The notes below the pieces were generated by a model that did no database searches, was not told the origin of the DNA, and was given only the letters and a program-made list of their open reading frames with translations. DNA of 64,000 nt from Arabidopsis thaliana (lineage: Eukaryota > Streptophyta > Magnoliopsida > Brassicales > Brassicaceae): assembly GCF_000001735.4 (NCBI RefSeq), contig NC_003070.9:10968001-11032000 (forward strand), read 5' to 3'. Shown here in pieces: positions 23,535 through 36,241 of this stretch (positions are counted from its first letter, which is position 1; each line of letters opens with the position of its first letter). Both the position numbers and the translations under genes were made by a program.

Positions 23535-24885
23535 ATGAAGTTGGCCGTGGTCTCAGTCGTTGTCATACTCGGAGTTCTCGTGGCTTGGCCGGTATCGGCT
23601 GGCCGAAAAGACTTACCTGGAGCGGGAGGATACGGAGGCGATGACGATGATGATACAAAGTCATTGTTCCCTTTGGACAACCTATTATCGTTGAATTATT
23701 ATGATAGGATTTGTCCAGATTTTGAGAAAATCGTTGTTACGAAAGTGAGGGAATGGACTAAGAGTGACTCTTCCCTTGGTCCCGCCCTCCTCCGCCTTAT
23801 CTTCCACGATTGTGGCGTCACGGTATTGCAATTAATCGTTCAATTATATATAGCCAATGTTTTGATTCATATATGATTTACATTGTTCTAAAAATGGGTT
23901 TCACTATTACTCTATTAGAGATTAGAATTGTTCTTCCGTCTATCTAGACCATACTTGGAACATTGATAGTATATAGATATAAGTTTCTTAATATTGAAGA
24001 CGGACTTGCGCACTTTATTCTGTGTATAAACGCATCTGAGTGTTTTGCGCATATCTAATATAGTTATGCATTTTAAAAGATAACAACTTGACATTTTTGT
24101 ACATGAATTAACACAACTTTCAGGGATGTGATGCGTCTGTTCTTCTAGACTACGAAGGGACAGAGAGAAGATCTCCGGCTAGCAAAACACTAAGAGGCTT
24201 CGAGCTAATTGACGATATCAAGTCCGAGATGGAGAAATCATGCCCCGGCAAAGTATCCTGCGCCGACATCCTAACATCAGCCAGCCGTGCCGCCACCGTC
24301 CAACTTGGTGGTCCTTACTGGCCCAACGTCTACGGTCGTCGTGACTCCAAACACTCTTACGCTAGAGACGTAGAGAAAGTCCCTTCAGGCCGTCGTGATG
24401 TTACCGCCCTTCTCGAAACGTTTCAGTCATACGGTCTCAACGTCCTCGACCTAGTTGTCCTTTCCGGGGCCCACACCATCGGAAAAGCGTCCTGTGGCAC
24501 CATCCAGTCGAGGCTTTACAACTACAACGCAACCAGTGGTTCAGATCCTTCGATTGACGCAAAATACGCTGATTACTTGCAACGCAGGTGTCGCTGGGCC
24601 TCTGAGACCGTCGATCTCGACCCTGTAACTCCAGCAGTGTTCGATAATCAGTACTACATTAATCTTCAGAAGCATATGGGAGTTTTGTCGACTGATCAGG
24701 AGCTTGTTAAGGACCCAAGGACTGCTCCGCTTGTAAAGACTTTCGCAGAGCAATCACCTCAGATATTCAGACAGCAGTTTGCTGTGTCCATGGCTAAGCT
24801 GGTCAACGTTGGAGTTCTCACTGGTGAAGATCGTGTCGGAGAGATCAGGAAGGTTTGCAGCAAATCTAACTCCAGAGCTTACTAA
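23535..24885 (+). CDS. PER7: Class III secretory peroxidase
   Basis: Two exons, 23535-23822 and 24124-24885, phase-0 intron, 349 residues. A signal peptide (residues 1-22, ending PVSA) targets the apoplast or vacuole. Enzymes of this class oxidise phenolics with H2O2 and act in lignification and wall remodelling. Catalytic residues are visible: distal Arg87 and His91 in RLIFHDC, proximal His213 in LSGAHTIG, and the conserved cysteines starting at Cys60. Between signal and catalytic domain sits an unusual glycine/aspartate spacer with five consecutive Asp (36-40). The usual HDCFV motif is HDCGV here. Only one of the three ancestral introns remains. Identified as PER7 (At1g30870) by length and order. 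Confidence 0.94.
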
Positions 24886-25378
24886 ATTATAATCATCATC
24901 CCTCATGAGAAGGATCTTTTGTTTCTTGAAATAATTTCTTGTTTGGTTTTTGAGCTCTTTTCTATTGCAATTTTGTAATTTGTTGTATGAACAAGAACAA
25001 AAACTGTGAATTATTTTCGTTGCAACTTCGATTTACATGAGTTCTACACTTACCGTCACTATTTGATCAAGACAATACTTAATATCAGTCCAACATGATC
25101 AATTTATGTCAAAGGGTTCATGATGTTAATGGTAATAACCCTAAACGTTAACTCTAAATCAAGTTGTGATGATAGCTTTTGGTGCAAGAAAAATGAAAGA
25201 TGGGAGACACAATTCAGACGCGATCACGTTTTTAGGGTTTCTATAGTACTGAAACTCATGGAAAAAACACAGTACAAAAGATGCTATATTCTAAGACATT
25301 GAAGAACCCCAAAATTAAGAGAGAACATAAATTATGCAAGTAGAAAACAAACCCAGTAGAAGAAAGCCAAGACCAGTT

Positions 25379-26056
25379 TTAGTTTCGTTTGCCTCGAAGG
25401 ACACCCTTACTACGACGATTCTTCATCCCCAGCTTAAACTTCTTCTTCAACTTCTTCCCAATAGGTTTTAGCGACTTGTTTTTCTTCTCATCATCCATTT
25501 CCTCATCTACAAGCAAACAACAATAGTATCCCAAAACAGAACAAACCCTTAATACCAAAACTTTCAAAGATATACTTGTAGATGCACACAAAATTCAATA
25601 TAAAGAAACCAAACAAAGCTTTTAGAGCGATACGTTTCTCTTAGAGTAACAACCTTCCCAAGAGTAATGAACTAACAAGCTCCTTCAAAGATTTCAACTA
25701 AAATGAATGATTCAGTTAAATTTCAGATTCTAAAGCTTAGCTTAAATTCGATTCTTCAAGCGTTACCTTATCTAAAACCAAATCGTACAAAATCAAAGAG
25801 GCAAATTTAGAGGAGGCATACCACTATCGTTGGCGATTGTAGTGGAGGCAGATGCAGACTCAGAGGAAGGCGTCGCAACTTCCATAAACGGAGAAACTGG
25901 GGCTTGACGAACTGGTAACTTCGGAGCAGCGAGTGCGGCTTCAATAGCGGCGGATTTGGCGTCTTCTCTCGTTAGAGTGAATGATTCCTTCTCCACTATT
26001 TCTCTTCTTATTGCTCTCAATCTCTTCACCCTCTTGCATCTCATTGATTTCGCCAT
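25379..26056 (-). CDS. Small basic nuclear protein, YBL028C/LLPH-like (DUF2423)
   Basis: Two minus-strand exons, 26056-25822 and 25506-25379, give 120 residues. The N-terminus MAKSMRCKRVKRLRAIRRE fits the DUF2423 pattern shared by yeast YBL028C and animal LLP homologues (MAKSxRSKxxKxxRAxRR), small nucleolar proteins linked to pre-60S ribosomes. A disordered alanine/serine/proline middle is followed by a Lys/Arg-rich tail (KPIGKKLKKKFKLG), a probable nucleolar localisation and RNA-binding segment. The promoter shares paired site II motifs with the divergent YIF1-like gene, typical of ribosome-biogenesis genes. Family assignment is by eye from the N-terminus; role inferred. Likely At1g30880. 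Confidence 0.72.
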
Positions 26057-26235
26057 TGTTGTGCTTGGGGAGATTTGAAATCAGGGTTTTGAGGCAAAAG
26101 GGGTTTTAATTTCTGCGTCGGACTTCTTTTATAAAGTCTAAACCTAATTGAGGAACAAAGGAATTGCTCCGGTTCTGTTTGGTTACGAGTTTAAATGTAT
26201 CCTATCCAAGTTTAGAGCCTATTCGGAAAATTATT

Positions 26236-26253
26236 GGCCCAATTTAGGCCCAA
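26236..26253. promoter_or_regulatory. Paired site II motifs in a divergent promoter
   Basis: Two copies of ggccca (tgggcc on the minus strand) at 26236 and 26248 lie in the ~300-bp gap between the DUF2423-like gene (minus) and the first transcribed bases of the YIF1-like gene (plus). Tandem site II elements are known TCP-factor sites in ribosomal and ribosome-biogenesis promoters. Confidence 0.55.
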
Positions 26254-26889
26254 ATAAATAGAGAAGAACGCTTCGAATGGAAAACCCGATAATACCCTTC
26301 TTCGTCTGCGTGCAGATCACACTGTTTGATTTCTGAGGAGAATCCATTGTTTCCATTTGAAGAAAACTCTAACTTTCTCGTTGAAGCTTTGAGCTCTCTA
26401 CCTCTTTATCTCCGGGTTAGTTTTGATTTGGTGTGGATCGGTAGTGGAATTTTGCTCTTCGTCTTGCTATTTCGTATGCGTTGTTGTTTCTCGATTAGCG
26501 AATCAGATCTTTGTTCTTTTGTTAGATTTGATAAATTTCGATAGATTTTAGGTTTGGATTGATTGTGTTATTGAACTTGAATGCTTCTGGTTGAATCATA
26601 GATCTAGTTTTGGCTTTGCTTTGTTATGCATTGTCGTGATTGAAATTCGAAAAAGCAATGGAAGTGATTACGAATTGAGATTATGACTTTAGAATCGATA
26701 TTAGGATCTAAGAAGATTCTGTGGAAATTGAAATTGAAATTTTGAAGAAGATTCTGTGGAATCTAAGAAGTAAATGTTGATAATACTGTTTGGTTTCAAG
26801 AGTTAAGAGTTTAGAAGTTGGAGATGTGTATTGACTGTGGTTGGTTTGGTTTGAGATAAAGATGTGATTGTTTTGGTTTGATGGCAGAG

Positions 26890-27999
26890 ATGTATAATAA
26901 CATGGGACCTCAACCGGGGATGCCAAGACCTCCAGGAAACCCTGAGCCTGGTCCATTTGGTAATCCTTTCACTGGAGCTGGCTCGGGTTTTATCCGTGGT
27001 GGTTTGGGAGCGTATGGGGAGAGAATTTTAGGATCGAGCTCTGAGTATGTTCAGAGCAATGTAAGTGAACTCTTTATGATTCCATATCACACGTAATATC
27101 TGGTTTTCATGGTTTTGAACTTGTTGTTATCGCAATGGAATAGATAAGCCGGTACTTCTCTGATCCGCAATACTATTTCCAAGTGAATGATCAATATGTG
27201 AGGAATAAACTGAAGGTTGTTCTGTTTCCTTTCCTACACCGGGTAAGCTAGTCTTCTCTTTTCTTCTTCTGTTTGGGACTTTCTCTTATTATCAGCCATT
27301 TAATTGTACTATTGTGGGTTCTGCTTCAAACCCTCAGGGACACTGGACCAGAATATCTGAACCAGTTGGTGGTAGGCTCTCATACAAGCCTCCAATATAT
27401 GATATCAATGCTCCAGACTTGTACATTCCCTTTATGGCATTTGGTACCTACGTTGTTCTTGCTGGTCTTTCATTGGGACTTAATGGAAAGTAAGTGTTGT
27501 GCTTCGTCTCCCTCCCTATGATTCCCTCTAAATAGTTTTCTGTCTTAGGTCTTGAATGATTGTTGTGGACAGAGTGATTATTAATCCATTTCAAACCTGA
27601 TTGGTCTCTAGGTTTACACCGGAAGCTTTGAATTGGCTGTTTGTGAAAGGATTGGTTGGTTGGTTTTTGCAAGTAATGCTCCTGAAAGTAACACTTCTAT
27701 CACTTGGTAGTGGAGAGGCACCATTACTAGATATTGTGGCATACGGAGGGTATGCTTTTGCTGGTCTGTGTCTTGCGGGCTTTGCCAAAATAATGTGGGG
27801 ATACTCGTACTACGCGTTGATGCCATGGACTTGTCTATGCACTGGGATTTTCTTGGTGAAGACGATGAAACGTGTTCTGTTTGCTGAAGTAAGAAGTTAC
27901 GATTCGAGCAAACATCACTACCTTCTTCTGTTTTTAGCCTTGGTCCAGTTCCCACTTTTGATATGGCTTGGTAACATTAGTGTTAATTGGCTTCTTTGA
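26890..27999 (+). CDS. YIF1-family integral membrane protein (HRF1 domain)
   Basis: Four coding exons, 26890-27060, 27144-27242, 27338-27489 and 27612-27999, give 269 residues starting [12 protein letters not shown]. An in-frame ATG nine bases upstream (26881) is possible, but the sequence ggcag just before 26888 looks like the acceptor of a 5' untranslated intron, so 26890 is preferred. A Pro/Gly-rich cytosolic N-terminus precedes the conserved [33 protein letters not shown] region and then about five membrane helices, as in Yif1p, which works with Yip1p and Rab GTPases in ER-to-Golgi vesicle traffic. Function is taken from the family. Likely At1g30890. Confidence 0.88.
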
Positions 28000-29274
28000 A
28001 ATGAAAAAGACGTTTTTGTGAATTCTTATTGGTATTTGTAGCGTAATTTGAACGTTCTTGGCATTTGGCAATGTATGTTTGTTGTCTATTCTATTCATTT
28101 GCATGACGTGAAGAAAAAGTTATTTTGAACATCATTGTATTAGTCTCTTGCTACTTTTTGTTACCATTTTATCTCCATTTGTAGAAAGTAGAAACTCCAA
28201 TTCGATAAAATAAAATATACACATTTCTATCTTCCTGTTGTATATGAAAAAAAGCTGGCATGAGTCTCCAACCAATGAGACAATTTAAATTATGGATTGA
28301 CATGTAATCATTAATCAAAATCATTGTTCACTGAATATAATAATTTTCTCTCATCCCACAAGTAGAAGATATAAATATTTAGTACTAACTATAATTCATT
28401 CTAATCATTTTACACTTAGAGACATAGTCTCTCAGCTAAATAAAAATTGCATGTTTGTAACCATTTCCCTGAACTTATATTAAAATAAACACATCATGAT
28501 CTATTAAAAAAACACATCATATTCTTGGTCTGCCTTAAATATATTGGTAATAAATAGTGGTAAAGTTAACAATTAGGTTGGATAATTCATTAAACTAATC
28601 AATATTGATTAAGCAACTATTCATGTCTCCTAGTAATTGTCACATCGTCGTTTGGATGATTCTAAGTTTCTAACTTAACCCAAATGCTACTTCAATAGAC
28701 TTTGCATTTTAAAAAGTCAATGAAGTAAGCATAGTCTTGATCTTTGTTATCATTATAAATTCAAAAGTATTTACATATGATGTGTCCGGATAAAAATTGA
28801 AACTTGTGGACTTAAACTTAAGCCACCCATACCTTTTTAACGTTTTGCCACTTGATTAATCTTCAAGATTAGAGCTTTGAATAAAAATGATAGGATCTCA
28901 CGATTGCCTTACATTCTAAGAAAACGTTAATACTTTTTTTTTTTTTTCTCGTAAATCATTTTAAAATTGAGAGAAGAGAAAATGAAAGAAAGAGAAGTTT
29001 GTTGAATCAGTAGTTGCAGAGACATGGTTAGTTCCGCTGACTCTGTCAAGTCATCTCTTTCTCTCCCGTTTACTTTACGCTCACATCTCTTTTTCTCCAC
29101 AAGGACAAAAAACAGAGTCATTCATTTTTTCTCTCAAACTCTGTTTAAGAAAAATCGAAAAAAATCATTACTTTCCGATTTGCTTTCTCACTTTCTCATG
29201 CAACAAACGTAAAACCCACAAAAGAAATTCGAAGCACAAGTTTTGAAACTCTGTTTTTTTATTGATCAGAAACA
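28000..29274. other. Intergenic; upstream region of VSR6
   Basis: AT-rich DNA containing the YIF1-like 3' end (to about 28180) and the VSR6 promoter. A C/T-rich tract at 29050-29270 is probably VSR6 leader. Nothing else recognised. Confidence 0.45.
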
Positions 29275-32200
29275 ATGTCTTTGATTCATAAAGGAGCCAC
29301 CTTGGCTCTGTTTCTAGCGTTGACTATGGTGGTCAACGGAGTTTTCGGGAGATTCATCGTTGAGAAGAGTAGCGTGACGATTCTAAACCCTTTGGCAATG
29401 CGGTCTAAGCACGACGCAGCCATTGCTAACTTCGGTGTTCCTAACTACGGTGGTTACATGATCGGCTCCGTCGTTTACGCCGGTCAAGGAGCTTATGGAT
29501 GTGACTCTTTTGACAAAACTTTCAAACCCAAATTCCCTCGTCCTACCATTTTGATCATCGATCGTGGAGGTAACTGTTTCATTCAAATTGTTCCAAATTG
29601 CAAGTTTTTGGTTAGAAATAGAAAGTTTTGTCATTTACATGAAAGTTTTGTTGTATAATATAGCAAAAGATTTCTCTTTTATGACTTAGTTTTACATCTT
29701 TCATCCAAATTCTTTTGCAAGTTATATAATCAACCAAATTTATGGTTAAGAGATAGAAAGTTTTGTCATTTACATAGGAGACTTGTCTTAACCTTTAAAG
29801 CTCTCTCTTTTAAGTCTTAGTTTACATCTTTCAATCTCCTTTTGATCCAAATATTACTTCAAATTTGGTAATGTTCCAACTTTCTGGTATACCAGACTTG
29901 TCTCAATCTTAATTTAGTTTGTTGAAGAACTTAAAAGCTTTCTCTTTTTAAGTTCATTGAGATTGAGACAAGTCTTTCTATTTGATTTGTTCCATATTTC
30001 TGTGTAGATGTAGAAAGTTCTGTTATTTACATATGTGACAGAAATGGTAAATATTTGGTTTTGATTCATTGTTTTGTTTTGCATTAGAGTGTTACTTTGC
30101 ATTAAAGGTATGGAACGGTCAACAATCCGGTGTAGCAGCAGTTTTAGTAGCTGATAACGTCGATGAGCCATTGATAACAATGGATTCACCTGAGGAATCC
30201 AAAGAAGCTGATGACTTTATAGAGAAACTCAACATTCCATCGGCTTTAATAGACTTTTCTTTCGCCAATACTCTCAAGCAAGCTCTTAAGAAAGGTGAGG
30301 AAGTAGTCCTGAAGATAGACTGGAGTGAGTCATTACCTCATCCGGATGAGAGAGTTGAGTATGAGCTATGGACTAACACGAACGATGAGTGTGGTGCACG
30401 GTGTGATGAGCAGATGAATTTCGTAAAAAACTTCAAAGGACATGCGCAGATTCTTGAAAAAGGAGGATACTCTTTGTTCACACCTCATTACATTACATGG
30501 TTTTGTCCTAAAGATTATGTTTCTAGCAATCAATGTAAGTCTCAGTGTATAAACCAAGGGAGGTATTGTGCTCCTGACCCTGAACAAGACTTTGGTGATG
30601 GATACGATGGTAAAGACATTGTCTTCGAGAACTTGAGACAGTTGTGTGTTCATAAAGTAGCTAAAGAGAATAACCGGTCTTGGGTTTGGTGGGACTATGT
30701 GACTGATTTTCACATTAGATGTTCAATGAAGGAGAAGAAGTATAGCAAAGAATGTGCAGAGAGAGTTGTTGAATCTCTAGGTAAGGGACATCACAATAAT
30801 TTTTAGTACCCTTTCTTCACATTCAGCGTCTTGAGTTTTCTCTTATTCTCAGGTTTGCCACTTGACAAGATCAAGAAATGTATTGGTGATCCTGATGCTA
30901 ATGTGGAGAATGAAGTTTTGAAAGCTGAGCAAGCACTTCAGGTCTTGGCTCTCTTCTTAAATGCGTCTATATTTTACCGTCTTTTTAAACCGATTCACTG
31001 AGATTTTTTTTCTTTGTTACTTATAGGTAGGACAAGGTGACCGCGGAGATGTCACAATCTTGCCAACATTGATCGTCAACAATGCTCAATACCGCGGTTT
31101 GTTTCATTCCTTCTCATTGTAAATCAGTTACCGAAAAGTTAGGATTCTTAAGTTCTTTACCTGATTTTGTTGCTCAGGTAAACTTGAGAGAAATGCAGTA
31201 CTTAAGGCTATATGTTCTGGATTCAAGGAAAGAACCGAACCCGGGATCTGTCTAAGTGGAGGTTATAGAAATTCCCTTGTAAGCTTATATTCATGTGTGG
31301 TAATAGAATGTACTAAAGAAGTCTTGTTTTGTTTACACTGTTGAAACAGATATTGAAACAAATGAATGTCTCGAAGCAAATGGAGGGTGTTGGGAGGACA
31401 AGAAGTCCAATGTAACAGCTTGCAAGGTACTTAGAACCGATGAACTTAAGGGACTACATTTTTATAGATATTTGGTTAGTTTTATACCTAAAAATGGATT
31501 CTATCAGGACACATTTAGAGGAAGAGTCTGTGAATGCCCTGTTGTGAATGGTGTACAGTATAAAGGAGATGGATATACATCATGTGAACGTACGTTCTTC
31601 AACTTCTACATTGATATCTTGTAGAAACACTTCATTATAAACATTTTGTGTTCTGACTTGAATGTTATAACAGCTTATGGCCCTGCAAGATGCTCGATTA
31701 ACCAAGGAGGTTGCTGGTCTGAAACCAAAAAGGGCTTAACTTTCTCGGCTTGCTCGGTTAGTTACTCTACTGTGTTATGGCCTTTTCAGTAATAATGCCA
31801 TAATGTTTGAAACTTACAAATTTTCTCCAATTGTTGAGTTCAGAACTTGGAGACATCGGGATGTCGCTGCCCTCCAGGGTTTAAAGGAGATGGTCTTAAA
31901 TGTGAAGGTGAAAACTTTTATTTTCTCTAGAATTCAAAATCTCTCATCATGTTTTCTTAAACTGATTCATCTACGACATATAGACATTGATGAGTGTAAG
32001 GAGCAATCAGCTTGTCAATGTGATGGATGCAACTGTAAGAACAAATGGGGAGGCTTTGAATGCAAATGCTCTGGAAATCGTCTCTACATGAAAGAACAAG
32101 ACACTTGTATTGGTCAGTAAAGATCTAAAACTTTTCAGATTCTTTTTGAAACAATCCAAGAATCATATTCTCATTTCTTTGTTTTTCGTTTCTCGCAGAG

Positions 32201-32543
32201 AGAAGCGGATCAAGAATCGGATGGTTCCCTACATTTGTGATTCTAGCTGCAGTTGCAAGCATATGTGTAGGTGGTTACGTATTCTACAAGTATCGTCTCA
32301 GGGTATGTTTCTCCAAACATTTTTTTTCTTCTCTTTACTTAATCTTCAAACTCATTCATCATCATGAATCTATTATCTATCTAATGATCATTATTTTGTG
32401 TCAAAACGAAAATGCAGTCTTATATGGATTCAGAAATCATGGCGATTATGTCTCAGTACATGCCATTAGAGAGCCAAAACACAACCGATCCAATGACTGG
32501 TGAATCTCAACACCAACAGCTGAGATTAACTTCTGCAGCCTAA
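29275..32543 (+). CDS. VSR6: Vacuolar sorting receptor (BP80 family)
   Basis: Twelve exons: 29275-29569, 30088-30780, 30853-30941, 31027-31096, 31178-31261, 31350-31426, 31508-31589, 31674-31756, 31844-31907, 31984-32112, 32199-32302 and 32418-32543; all phases close at 631 residues. Type I membrane receptor that binds vacuolar sorting signals (NPIR-type and others) of soluble cargo and recycles between Golgi/TGN and prevacuolar compartments. A signal peptide (1-25, ending VFG) is followed by the protease-associated domain (to about 165), the central Cys-rich cargo-binding region, three EGF-like repeats (exons 6-10, the last a calcium-binding DIDEC type), a single membrane helix (564-585) and a cytosolic tail with the adaptor-binding motif YMPL at 604-607. 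Identified as VSR6 (At1g30900). Confidence 0.94.
29618..30032 (+). repeat. Dispersed 23-bp repeats in VSR6 intron 1
   Basis: Three copies of a 23-bp motif of the form atagaaagttttgtcatttacat occur at 29618-29640, 29753-29775 and 30010-30032 (the third with a few changes). Surrounding text (tttacatctttc, agacttgtct) also recurs, showing that the 518-bp first intron grew by local duplication. Confidence 0.7.
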
Positions 32544-32911
32544 TTTTATAAATCTTGAAAAGATGAAATTTTTCTTAAAGAGAGCTAAAGATGAAAAAAT
32601 TTCTTTGTTTAATCTTGAAAAATACTTCTTTTTGGGTCATTTTTATTGACTCTTTTCATTCTTGTAGATAAGATATATGCATTAAGATTTAAAAAGGAAA
32701 TTGTATTGAAAGTGGTAAATCAAACAGCTCTTTGGTCATCTCATACAGAGAATGAATTGGTTGGGGAAATGTAACAGTAAGGATATTTTTATCATAAACA
32801 AAGTTTGAGGCTTTAATAGAAAAACATAAGAAATTTGGGGACATAAATGAAAATATACTAATTGTAAGATTAAGTTCTTCGGGAGAAGTCAACGTTAGAG
32901 AAAAAGAAGAG

Positions 32912-34801
32912 ATGGAGAATACTTTGTCGCCGTTGTTGTCACCGTCGCCGGCAAGTGAAGTCGCTGCGAGAGTATCGTCTTTGTTCGTTTATCCGATCAA
33001 ATCATGTCGAGGAATTTCTCTGTCTCAGGCAGCTCTCACTCCCACCGGTATCAACAAAAACTAGTTTCGAGAAAAATTTCTCATTTTTTGGTTTCGAATT
33101 CGATTTTTCCTTCTTGGGTTTCATATTAGAGCTGTTTCTTCATCTGGGTTTAAGTCTTCTTACGATATTTTCGATTAGCCCGTTGTTTAAGGGTTCATCA
33201 TCATTCAGTGAGACTCCTTGTTGGTGGGTCTAAGTTGTCTTTAGTGTGACTCTGAGTCTCTGAAAGTTATTAAGTGGAAAGATTGATTTTTGTGCTGTCC
33301 TCAATGATTCTCTAAAAGTGTATAAGACTTGGAATGTGAATGATTAAGTGTGAAGTAATCCAAAACAGTTTAATGAAGTTGTCATTGTGAGAGCTGATGT
33401 GATTATTTTGGTGTGATTTGTTTGGGGAAAATTAGAAAAGCTAAGTTTTTTTTGGGGTTTGGTTGCTTAGGATTTCGATGGGATCGAAACTGGTTGATTG
33501 TGAATTCTAAAGGAAGAGGATTGACTCAGAGAGTGGAACCAAAGCTTTCTTTGATTGAAGTAGAAATGCCTAAGCATGCGTTTGGAGAGGACTGGGAGCC
33601 TGAGAAGAGCTCTAACATGGGTCAGATTGTTTTTATGTCTTCTTATTCAGCTGGCTTTTTGTTTTAATGAAGTTGGTCTTTTTCTCATCTTTTGGCTGTG
33701 TTTGCAGTGGTTAGAGCTCCTGGTATGGATGCCCTTAAGGTCTCCCTAGCTAAACCCGACAAAATAGCAGACGGTGTCTCAGTTTGGGAGTGGTCTGGCT
33801 CCGCACTAGATGAAGGAGAAGAAGCATCTCAGTGGTTTACAAACTTTGTTGGGAAGCCTTGTCGACTTGTTCGTTTTAATTCAGGTCTCATAAACTTTTT
33901 TCCTGTCTTAATCAGTTAAGCTTGACTCCTTTGAAAGATTTTGGCGGTGCATATTTCATCACAAGTCACATGTTATATTGCAGCCTATGAGACTAGGCCT
34001 GTGGATCCAAATTATGCTCCAGGTCACATTGCGATGTTCTCGGATATGTATCCATTCTTGCTTATATCACAGGTCAGAGGATCAAATTCGATTTCTTTCT
34101 TTCGGTTCTGCGTTAAACAGTCTCGTGCTATTTCCAGGGTTCGCTTGATTCCCTGAATAAGCTTCTCAAGGAGCCTGTACCGATCAACCGATTTAGACCC
34201 AAGTATGCTTCAGAAAGCCTTCACTGTTTTTATTGCTTTGTAACAACACTTGATAACTCTCACTGGGAAATGTTACAGCATCTTTGTTGATGGATGTGAA
34301 CCATTTGCTGAAGACTTATGGACAGAGATCCTTATAAACGGTTTCACCTTTCACGGTGTGAAATTATGCTCTCGCTGCAAGGTATATCAAAACCTTGTCA
34401 TAGTTCAAAACTCCATGAAGAATCTTCTTCATTTTTGGTTTTGTTCTTTTAAGGATAAGTTTTTTTAATCCGTCCATGATCAGGTACCTACGATTAGTCA
34501 AGAAACTGGTATTGGAGGTCAAGAGCCAATTGAGACTTTGAGGACTTTCAGGTCAGACAAAGTTTTACAGCCAAAGAGTAAACCACACGGAAAGGTAAAG
34601 AAAGACCGTGGTCCGGTTTATCGTCATAACAAATGAATACGAGGGTTTTGAATGGTAGATTTAAATATGATGCAGATATACTTTGGGCAGAACATGGTTT
34701 GGAAAGACGGATTCGGCGATGGAATTGGAAAAACAATTGAAATTGGTGATTCCGTTGTTGTCCTTCGAAAACTCTCATCTCCTGCTGAAGCAGCAACTTG
34801 A
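32912..34801 (+). CDS. MOSC-domain protein, mARC-like molybdenum enzyme
   Basis: Eight exons: 32912-33047, 33471-33620, 33708-33884, 33984-34072, 34138-34202, 34279-34381, 34484-34594 and 34676-34801; phases close at 318 residues. It has an N-terminal MOSC beta-barrel domain (LFVYPIKSCRGISL near residue 20-33) and a C-terminal MOSC domain, the layout of amidoxime-reducing components, which reduce N-hydroxylated compounds with cytochrome b5 and its reductase. The motif SRCKVPTISQETG corresponds to the Mo-binding cysteine region of mARC, predicting Cys239 as ligand. NIFVDGCEPFAEDLW is also conserved. This is the intact parent of the MOSC fragments scattered through the downstream F-box cluster. 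Likely At1g30910. Confidence 0.9.
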
Positions 34802-36241
34802 AAGAGACTTGCAGCTTGTTATATATATAATTGTGAATCTTCCACAAGAACTGTGACCACTTTTACCAGAACACCCCAAATCCACGTTTGACCCCCAATT
34901 GAAGCAACCACATCAAATATATTGATTTTAAATCTGAAAAGACATACGATTTAAAAATATGAAAGCTTGATTAATCAAAAAAGTCTATGAAGGACATATG
35001 ATTCAGCTATCCACAGACCTCTCCCTAACTGTCTTCTTCATGATATTCATATTCATCTCCATAGCCATCTTCATAACCATTTCATCTCCATAGCCATCTC
35101 CATCTGCATATCAATCTTCATATTCACCTCTATCTCCATAGCCATCTTCATCTTCATCTCCAATGTGATGCTCGATATGAGAGTGAACCCTAACTCTGCA
35201 ATCGGTCTCAAAAGCTTCACCGTTAGCTCCAACACCTTGGAGAGTGTTTTTTTCGCGATCATATGAATTACTAGCTTTGAAAACCATCCTACTTTATATA
35301 ATAAGATGACTTTATATAGATTGATTAAGATTGTAAAGGAAAACATTTATTCATTGTTTAAACATTGTTAAGATTCTCCCATATTTATTATCATCATCTC
35401 TAATTTGATGGCTTGTTGGATTGATTATACCCGTCCCTGTCCAGTCCCGGCGCTTCAGGTGTTGCAAACCGGTTATTTCCCAATGAATACCAGTAAACAT
35501 CTATGCCATCAGTAAGTAGTAGGCTGGGCAGCCTCTCTTGTAATGGTTTTAGTATCAGTTTTTATTGCAGTTTTCAACTCAGTGGGAGAACCCTTTTCAA
35601 TGTGTTCAGTCTATGAAACTGTTGTGTCTAATTTGGTTGTATCAAAGCCAAGACTTGTGCAGTTTCACTCACTAGATTTGCTGTGTTTGTAACAATTCCC
35701 GGCACAGCGGTTTTGGCTTTTAAATTTATGGCTTCAGAATCAGCTACAATGGCGGGTTGGTAGAGCAGAGTTAGATGGAGAGGCATTGACTGTATATGTT
35801 GAAGAGGCAGCAACAATTAATCAAACGCTGGTTCAACTAGTTTTTCTGAATATAATAAGTCTTTACTTTTAATCCGAGTTTCTCTTAAAGTGTTTACTTT
35901 TATTTTTGGGAGTCCAAATAAATAAAATGCTTGCACAGAGAAAGCAAGTAACGTTTGTTATCTCATAGAAGGGAACAATGGTTAATTATGGATCTTGATG
36001 TGTGTGACTCTGAATAAAAAATAAAATAGACAGAAATCTTAAAACATATTTTCTTATAGAACTTCATTAAATTTTCAATGGTTTACAAAGAGAGAATACA
36101 ACTTGCATCAAATAGTGAAACTTTTTATCTTACTTGGGAAGCAACCATAGAACCTATGTATCATCATCATCATCATCTAAAAGACACAGAGCATTGAATT
36201 TGTTGGGGCTCTCAAGCTTACAAAGATCTTGTTGCGGGTAA
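34802..36241. other. Spacer between MOSC gene and first F-box gene
   Basis: Contains the MOSC 3' end, the minisatellite-like tract at 35041-35162, and no supported gene. The minus-strand frame 35071-35346 is produced by the repeat itself. A slightly GC-richer stretch at 35430-35560 is unassigned. Confidence 0.45.
35041..35162. repeat. Minisatellite-like tract
   Basis: Imperfect tandem variants of catctccatagccatcttca (about 18-24 bp, with cattcatattcatctcc interruptions) repeat five or six times. On the minus strand this translates to a Met/Glu-rich periodic peptide, a by-product of the repeat. Confidence 0.65.
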
